Positions 57,191 to 64,000 of a stretch of DNA of 64,000 nt are shown here, piece by piece; within the stretch, counting starts at the first letter, position 1; each line of letters starts with the position of its first letter. Under the pieces are notes generated by a model. It saw nothing but the letters and a program-made list of their open reading frames with translations, had not been told where the DNA came from and did not search any database. Origin of the DNA: Nemania diffusa (lineage: Eukaryota > Ascomycota > Sordariomycetes > Xylariales > Xylariaceae); the NCBI GenBank assembly GCA_038501195.1, contig JBBPUQ010000006.1, forward strand, positions 1,240,001 to 1,304,000. Reading direction: 5' to 3'. The translations under genes and the position numbers were made by a program.

Positions 57191-58513
57191 TAGTGTAATC
57201 GACGCCTTTCAACTTCAAGTCTGTAGATAATTGATAAAAGCAATTATCGGTCTTTCTGTGAACAAGCCAAGGCGTTTCCTATTGAGCGCTTTCATGATAT
57301 TTACGCATGTATTATAGTTATGCTTTTGTACGCCTTTTCGATTCCAATTGTCAATATTCATGTCTGTTTCCTAGACAGAGCCTCGGTAAGAGGTATTATT
57401 ATGACAATATCAACGCATAGGGGTTAGAGTTCTTTTGGACATATCTGCAAAATGGCCTTATATATTTGCTGTAATGATACAACTAGTAATGCTCATGTAT
57501 GGGATAATATGTCGTTCGTGGCTTTTGTTCACGGCCTATGCTTCTACTCTAGTAGTCCAAGGATACCAGTATTACATTTCGAGGTAGTTATTACATGGAT
57601 TACAGAGTACAGCAACCTAGGACGAAGGATTCAATGAAATTCCAAGTATCACTAAGTTAGCTTAGGTACATATGTGTTGCAAATATTACAATAAGAATTG
57701 GAATATTAAGTTTATCTTTTGGCACAGTGGTTATTTCTAACAATATGTGACATTACTCCGTACTACGAAATATACTCTCCTACTAGTTCGGCGGTGTGAA
57801 CAAATAGCTCACTAAATAACTATTAATTGTAAATCAATGCACATACATATTTATTCAGCTTTCATGTAGATTTCTGAAAATAACATATTTAATACTCTAC
57901 AATAAAATATAGCAAGAAAGAAAACGAAAAATGAAAAAAAGGGAGGAAATACAATTAGCAAGGCTGAGAATTCTTGCACAGACATTCATCATTTTGACAT
58001 TTCACTATTTTAGATACTGGAAAACAGCCCTGTTTTCGGGATTATGCTTTTAACTATAATACTGCCCTTGCAGAATAGCAATAGGTAGGAGATCTAGTAT
58101 TAATAGAGTACACTAATTCGAGAACCCAGTACTGCTAATTAAGTTAGATAATTAGGATGTAGGTACTCACTAAATCACGTCACCGGTGGAATTCTACTAC
58201 ATGCCTAGGTGATTAACCACTTCCTGTAGAGTGGAATACATAGGCAGGGTACCTATCCGAGTCTCGGGGGAGGGGTTCAAGCTACCTCTCACTCTGTACA
58301 GAGTACAGAATAGATCCACCAACCACCAGGCAAGTGGGGTCTCCCAAATCGACTAATACAGGTATTCTTATTGGTGCTTGCCACCTTGCCCCTGTTAAGA
58401 CACTAAGTACCTAGCTCTGTAAGGAGCCGAAAATATGGCGAAGTTGAGAGCGAACCGATAAATTTCTATTTCGCATCCAACGTCTCAAATAGCAACCAAC
58501 TTTTCGGCACACT
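57191..58513. other. AT-rich spacer and RSM22 promoter
   Basis: 57280-58130 is AT-rich with no coding frame. 58160-58420 contains several TAGGTAC and TACCTA motifs (near 58160, 58205, 58249, 58406) before the RSM22 start. Confidence 0.5.
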
Positions 58514-61006
58514 ATGCTGTCAGCTGCAAGAGCTCAAAGGTCGTGTCCCCAATGTAGGCGCCAAGTTTTGAGTTTGTTTGAAAAGACCTTTGTCAATGCA
58601 CAATCCGAGTCGCCAGTCTTGGCCAGATGCCGACCTACACCGTTGCGGCGTTCGATAGCGAGATCTCCTTACCTCAACTCGAGATCTTTCTCGGCTACAC
58701 GGACCAGATTTCAGGAGCCTCAACCCGAAGCACAGCCTGGGGCACAATCCGAGGCACAGCCCGATGGCCAATCCCCGAAACCCGATGATATCGAATTGAT
58801 AGTGCGACAGGCAAGACAGACATTCGGTGCTACGCTGCCGAAAGGGTACCTAAATGAAGAAGAGTACAAACTTTATGAGAGATTTTATGGTCCCCCACTT
58901 CGAGAAACGAGACCTGAAGATGTTGGCATGCCCATACCGCCTGAAGCCGCTGAAGAGGAAGATGAATATGTTATAGAAGACTCGGATCAAATTTGGGCAC
59001 AGGAGATAGAAGACGGCGCTCAACCTGAGGAGACCGTGTATGAGATTGTAGAGTCCCCTTTATCTTCTACATCACTATCTACCGATAGCGCCGAGGTGGC
59101 AATTAGATCTCTATCTGAAGATATCCTCCCACAAGATCTGCCATCGGAGGCTGGGTTAACCCATGTCAATGCTGTCGCCAAGAACCAGCGCGAGTTCAAT
59201 GCTCTCTTGAAGCTACAAAAGGACTTTGAAGCTTCGATGCAGCTGCCAGAGGAAAACATAGAGGAAGAAGAACCACAGGAAGAAGAGGAGGAGGAGGAGG
59301 AGGAAGAGGAAGAGGAAGAGGAGGAAATAGATGAGGAAGACGAAGGGGAGCCGGATGCCACCTTTGGCTTTCCCTCCAACCGCATTCACGAGTTCTCTAG
59401 ACTCGGCCAGTGGGGACCCAGTTCAACCACTCTTCAACTCCCAAAAACCGAGTTTGTCTTGCCCATTACCAAGCTCCTTAAACGAACCGACATCGTTCAC
59501 GTCAAAGAAGCCGCAGAAAAGGCTTTTGGCGGTCCAGGACTTCCCTTTTCTGTAGCCACCCTGCCTTCGAAACGGAACGCCGAACAGAAACCGATCCCTA
59601 TGGCGGCTCATCACCATAAGATGTCGGAAATCGAGGCCGATGCCTTCATCGCAACGATGATGCCTGCTATGTATTCGTCAACGATGAGTGTATTGGTGGA
59701 GATTCGAAAACGGCTTGGATCTGATTGGATGGCAAAACTTATGACCCGAGGCAACGGTGAGGGGCCACGAGTGTTGGATGTCGGCACTGGTGGAGCGGCC
59801 CTGGCCGCCTGGGAACAGGTTCATCAGGCTGAGTGGGATCTCGCTCCTGAAACGGGCAACAGGAAGGGATTTGCTCCCCCAGGCAAGAAGACAGCTGTAG
59901 CGGGTTCAGAGCCGCTGCGACAGCGTGCTTCACGGTTCCTCCATAACACTACGTTCCTGCCTCGACTACCAGACTACCTACATTCGGGCGACCACCCTAA
60001 TAAGTTAGAGGGGGGCGAAGCTTCGCTGCCGAGGAAGCAATTTGACATTATCATTGCTTCTCACCAGATGATGCCTATAAAGGAAGGATTCAGGCGTAAG
60101 GCAATGATAGATAACCTCTGGCAAATGCTTTCCCCAGAAGGTGGCGTTCTTATTGTTCTAGAGAAAGGCCATCCCCGAGGTTTCGAAGCTGTTGCCGACG
60201 TTCGAGCTCGCCTTCTTAACGAGTTCATTGTATCACCTTCTTCAGATCCGCAGCCTGAGTCAATTGAAGTTGAGGCAAGACGCGAACGCGAACCGGGAAT
60301 GATTGTCGCACCTTGCACGAACCACAAAAGTTGCCCCATGTACCAAACTCCTGGCCTCACTACTGGCCGAAAAGACTTTTGCCACTTCAGTCAGCGCTTC
60401 ATACGTCCGCCATTCTTACAAAGAGTACTCGGAGCTACCCATAGAAATCACGAAAATATCAACTTCAGTTTTATCGCCGTGCAGCGTGGCATCCTTCCTA
60501 ACACAGAGAAGATCACGTCAGTCGCTCAAGGACGCGAGGCTACAGAGAACGCTTTCCGCGGGTATGAAAACTCTCCGGGAGCCCCGGATGCTCTATCACT
60601 GCCCCGAAATATCCTACCACCGATCAAGCGGCAAGGGCACGTAGTACTGGATCTGTGCACGCCAGCCGGCACAATAGAACGCTGGACGGTACCCAGGAGC
60701 TTTAGCAAGCAGGCCTACCGAGACGCACGCAAGGCGAAATGGGGTGATCTCTGGGCCCTGGGAGCCAAGACTCGGGTCACAAGACCTATCCGCCTTGGAA
60801 AAGGCGGACCGGTGCCAAACGATGGTGGTGTGAGAGCCCAGCAAGCTGCGCGAGGCGGCAAGGCTAGGGTCATCAACCTAGATGCTGACGGCAGTGGCAT
60901 CTTCCGCGCCACCGAAGCTGGCAATGCGACAGTAGCCCCGAGGCGAAGTAAGGGTAACAAGAAGCCCAGACCTTCCGATCTCATGAGGGAACTTGGGCTA
61001 CAGTAG
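58514..61006 (+). CDS. RSM22: Mitochondrial ribosome assembly/small-subunit protein Rsm22 (methyltransferase-like, 830 aa)
   Basis: Single exon with ATG at 58514. A basic, Cys/Arg-rich N-terminus serves as a mitochondrial presequence. Residues about 247-281 are an almost pure Glu run. The methyltransferase-like half begins with VLDVGTGGAAL (near 415), continues through FDIIIASHQMMPI, VLIVLEKGHPRGF, and the Cys cluster CTNHKSCPMY ... FCHFSQR (near 600-625), which in this family binds an iron-sulfur cluster. The end is basic with a KKPRPSDLMRELGLQ tail. Rsm22/METTL17 helps to assemble the small subunit of the mitochondrial ribosome and is needed for mitochondrial translation. Yeast Rsm22 is 628 aa; the extra length here is the acidic and linker parts. 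Confidence 0.85.
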   Translation: MLSAARAQRSCPQCRRQVLSLFEKTFVNAQSESPVLARCRPTPLRRSIARSPYLNSRSFSATRTRFQEPQPEAQPGAQSEAQPDGQSPKPDDIELIVRQARQTFGATLPKGYLNEEEYKLYERFYGPPLRETRPEDVGMPIPPEAAEEEDEYVIEDSDQIWAQEIEDGAQPEETVYEIVESPLSSTSLSTDSAEVAIRSLSEDILPQDLPSEAGLTHVNAVAKNQREFNALLKLQKDFEASMQLPEENIEEEEPQEEEEEEEEEEEEEEEEIDEEDEGEPDATFGFPSNRIHEFSRLGQWGPSSTTLQLPKTEFVLPITKLLKRTDIVHVKEAAEKAFGGPGLPFSVATLPSKRNAEQKPIPMAAHHHKMSEIEADAFIATMMPAMYSSTMSVLVEIRKRLGSDWMAKLMTRGNGEGPRVLDVGTGGAALAAWEQVHQAEWDLAPETGNRKGFAPPGKKTAVAGSEPLRQRASRFLHNTTFLPRLPDYLHSGDHPNKLEGGEASLPRKQFDIIIASHQMMPIKEGFRRKAMIDNLWQMLSPEGGVLIVLEKGHPRGFEAVADVRARLLNEFIVSPSSDPQPESIEVEARREREPGMIVAPCTNHKSCPMYQTPGLTTGRKDFCHFSQRFIRPPFLQRVLGATHRNHENINFSFIAVQRGILPNTEKITSVAQGREATENAFRGYENSPGAPDALSLPRNILPPIKRQGHVVLDLCTPAGTIERWTVPRSFSKQAYRDARKAKWGDLWALGAKTRVTRPIRLGKGGPVPNDGGVRAQQAARGGKARVINLDADGSGIFRATEAGNATVAPRRSKGNKKPRPSDLMRELGLQ

Positions 61007-61889
61007 CGATAATGTATAAAAGAAAAATGTACTAAAATGTACTATCATAGGGTTTGCATGTGGGAATGGGTTAGTCTGCACTGTATTCTATGAGGATTAG
61101 GATCTCACGAAGAAACACGACTAAGTATGCATATATGACATCTCTAAGCACTCATCACGATTTCATAAGCTTTGACTTCCATTCATTCTCTTCCCTTGTG
61201 GGTCATCATACGGCATCCAGACTACATAGCATCCGACATCCCCTGTCTGATGCTGCATCTCCGGGATTTAAAAGATCCATTTTGAGAGAAGGAATACTCT
61301 AAATTTACCACATGTTATCAACATTTACTACTCAAGTATGTAAGTGAGCCTGGTGTAGGATTTGCGGCAAGATGGTCACATCAGACAGTATTCTGTACCT
61401 GCATTTCCGTCGACAGCCGCGGGGATGTCCGTTTTTGGCGGCGGATGGGTAAGCCAAGCTTGTTCATTGGCCTGGTCGGTGGCTCGGGGTCGCAAGCGCG
61501 GATTGCGTCATTGCGATAAGAAAAGAGATAGAGAGAAACCCCACTGAATTTTCTGGCGGGATATGCGACATCGCAAACCCTTGCAATTGCCATCCCACTT
61601 CGTGCGCTTTTGTTTGTAAGTCGGCCCCGCGACACGATGGACTCTCATGACATTTAAGTATTTTAATGTGACTATATAGTCAACCTTTTCTAAAATCATA
61701 TCTTATTTAATACCTATTACTATGCCCCGATTTTGATCTCGAGTGCAGCTATCTATAGCTTCGGAGATGTTAGTATAAATTGGACCTTTTATATATTAAC
61801 ACCCCATCATTTTCCATTTTTTAATAGTTCTTCCAGCACACTATTTGTAGTTCCCTCAGAATACCAGCGCATTCTAAGAGGAATCTAGA
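61007..61889. other. Spacer, nothing recognised
   Basis: Mixed composition with short frames only (61090-61302, 61362-61547). The last 200 bases are the presumed promoter of MET1. Confidence 0.45.
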
Positions 61890-63670
61890 ATGGTGTCTCA
61901 TATTTCTCTACTTACGGCGACCAATGCCGAATCACATATCCATTTAATCATTGGATCCAATTCTTTGGCTGCTGCTCGCTGTAGTCAGTCTCTGGCTGTC
62001 GGCGCATTGCCTATACTACTTGCGCCAGAGACAGCGGAGCTACATTATGCCTTACAAAAGCGGGTAGATGATGGCGAAGTCAAATGGGTCAAGGAAGAGT
62101 TCCAAGAGAGTCACCTATTCACGCTAGGAAGGGATGAAGTCGACCACGTAGTAGACGCAGTCTTTGTCACCTCAGGCTCAAGGGATGATAATCACGGTAT
62201 GCGAATATGCCTCTTTACCACCTACCGCTAGGCCACACAGATATCAGGAATAGGTATTAATTCAGAAAATCAGGCCCTCGAATCTCCGCTCTTTGCAAGC
62301 GAAGCCGAATTCCCATTAATGTTGTAGATGCGGCACAGCTGTGCTCCTTTACCCTCCTCTCAACCCATACCGATGGGCCTCTCCAAATCGGTGTCACCAC
62401 AAATGGCCGCGGGTGCAAACTATCGTCTAGGATACGTCGTGAGATCGCCGCTTCGCTTCCCCAGAACCTCGGCGATGCGTGTCTGAGGCTAGGGGACGTT
62501 CGCAAACGAATACAAGAAGAGGATAATCTATTACATCTGGCGCAAGCTGGCGGTGGCGATGACGATGATTCGGCTGGCCAGCCCGCGACCTTCAACAAAT
62601 TGGTAACCGATGCTGATCTCGACGCCGCCAAGAATAGGCGCATGCGTTGGTTGAGCCAGATCTGTGAATACTGGCCATTGAGGCGTCTAGCCGCAGTTAC
62701 CGACGACGACGTAGCTACTATCCTGAAGTCTTACGATGTAGTCAGTTTACCCGAATCGGGATTGGCGAACGGGACCAAAAGAAAGGGTCGGATCATTCTC
62801 GCGGGATCCGGACCGGGACATCCAGATCTTCTCACTCGAGCCACCTACAAAGCTATCCAAAGCGCCGACCTCATCCTGGCAGACAAGCTTGTTCCTGCGG
62901 GTGTGTTGGACTTGATACCTCGGAGGACACCTGTCCAGATTGCGCGCAAATTCCCGGGGAATGCCGACGCCGCGCAAAACGAGCTCCAGGAGATGGCTAT
63001 CGCGGGCGTGCGAGAAGGCAAGACGGTTCTGCGCCTGAAACAGGGCGACCCATACATCTACGGGCGGGGAGGGGAAGAAGTAGAGTATTTCCGCAACCAT
63101 GGTCTCGGCGATAAAGTAGTTGTCCTACCTGGCGTTACGTCAGCTCTATCAGCGCCTCTTTTCGCCAACATCCCGTCTACACAGCGTGACGTCGCCGATC
63201 AGGTTCTCATCTGCACTGGTACTGGGAAGAAGGGGAAACCACCTGCACCACCAGAGTATACGCCTACTCGGACGGTGGTGTTCCTCATGGCATTGCATCG
63301 CATAGAAGGGCTTGTCGGGGAGCTGACCGAGTATCTAGAAACAGAACGCCCGCCCCAAGCAGAGGATGCGAGTCCAGACCTAGTCAAGCAAGTGCAAAAT
63401 TTAACGCCAAGTCGAAGAGCATTATGGCCAAGAAACACACCATGCGCCGTCATCGAGCGCGCAAGTTGTCCCGATCAGAGGGTAATTCGGACTACGTTAG
63501 ACGCAGTCGTCAAGGCAATCGAGGAGGAAGGCAGCAGGCCCCCCGGGCTTCTAGTCGTCGGGCGCGCCTGTGAGTTTCTGAACAAGCTGGAAAGCGGCCG
63601 CGCTTGGAGTGTCGAGGACGGGTTCAGCGGCCTGGACATCATGGACAGTGTAGATTTAGGAAGTGCATAA
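61890..63670 (+). CDS. MET1: Uroporphyrinogen-III C-methyltransferase / siroheme synthase (2 exons, 567 aa)
   Basis: Exons 61890-62196 and 62274-63670. The intron starts GTATGC, is phase 1 and must end at the CAG at 62273, because a CAG eight bases earlier breaks the frame. It makes precorrin-2 by SAM-dependent methylation of uroporphyrinogen III, the first step to siroheme, the cofactor of sulfite and nitrite reductase, in the cytosol. Residues 1-105 form a Rossmann-like part (LIIGSNSLAAARCSQSL) related to the precorrin-2 dehydrogenase domain, followed by ALCKRSRIPINVVDAAQLCS and GVTTNGRGCKLSSRIRREI. From about residue 270 the tetrapyrrole methylase domain shows ILAGSGPGHPDLLT, ADLILADKLV, LKQGDPYIYGRGGEEV and LPGVTSALSAP. 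Order and length match the fungal Met1 type. Confidence 0.9.
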
Positions 63671-64000
63671 TTCCACACGGAATGGTTTCGGGCGTCTGGT
63701 ATATCACATCACGGGGCAACATCGGCATTTCAACGGCGTCAGGGGTTCCTACTCTAAACCAAGTAGTCTGATTTACAGTGTTAGTGACAATCTACCTATC
63801 TACATCTCCTACATCTCTTATCTTCGTCCATTCATCCCCGTATCCAATCTCCTCATTACTTTATCTCCCCAATTCACATCGTTCTAGCTAGACTGGGTGC
63901 ACGGCGCGTCCCCCGACTTAATCTCGGTCATCAGGGTGGAACACAAGGCAGCGCACCTCAATGCTCTCGCGCGAGGGCGCATTAGTCGCCGAGCTCGGGT
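63671..64000. other. 3' region of MET1 and window end
   Basis: No gene seen; from about 63890 the base composition becomes GC-richer, so the next gene may begin just outside the window. Confidence 0.4.

Overview
This window is nuclear DNA from a filamentous ascomycete (Pezizomycotina, probably a sordariomycete). The evidence is the gene style: many short introns (mostly 42-140 nt) with GTAAGT/GTATGT-type donors, CTAAC/CTAAT branch sites and CAG/TAG acceptors, no operons, and fungal-only families. I found no rRNA, no convincing tRNA, no CRISPR array and no intact transposon. Exon-intron structures below were worked out by hand from splice motifs, reading phase and family resemblance. In every multi-exon model except the first junction of the 27.8 kb gene, the phases close exactly.

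Layout. 0-4.8 kb: no gene recognised. 4.9-7.6 kb: a DUF8032-like nuclear-type protein that looks like two ORFs but is one spliced gene. 8-11.8 kb: AT-rich desert. 11.8-15.5 kb: an orphan, a secreted DUF7907-like protein and a small membrane protein. 16.4-16.9 kb: a frameshifted gene. 17-18.9 kb: a non-coding tract dense in TAGGTACCTA-type motifs, leading into an 828-aa protein resembling a fungal caspase-like peptidase without its catalytic residues. 21.8-23.2 kb: a GC-rich methyltransferase-like gene. 24-27.8 kb: a 15-exon SLIP-GC-like dynamin-type GTPase. 29.4-30.9 kb: a nuclease-fold-like protein. 31-35.9 kb: another AT-rich desert. 35.9-39 kb: a secreted HD-domain protein and a chlorophyllase-like hydrolase. 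39.8-42.9 kb: lipoyl synthase and an ADP-ribose Nudix hydrolase. 45.3-50.3 kb: a 1424-aa NACHT-ankyrin NLR-like receptor. 51.2-57.2 kb: a membrane protein, an FAD monooxygenase (with a GC-AG intron), a SPOUT RNA methyltransferase and a membrane-anchored thioredoxin. 58.5-63.7 kb: RSM22 and the siroheme enzyme MET1.

How it fits together. Conserved single-copy genes (lipoyl synthase, Nudix, SPOUT, RSM22, MET1) are intact and often GC-rich. They alternate with AT-rich, gene-empty stretches, some of which look like decayed repeats. The accessory part (18.9-31 kb and 45-50 kb) carries P-loop and caspase-like proteins of the kinds seen in fungal innate-immunity and allorecognition repertoires. The most unusual points are two 57-nt, stop-free, phase-1 introns placed exactly on two GTPase motifs of the SLIP-GC-like gene, and the loss of the catalytic dyad in the caspase-like protein.
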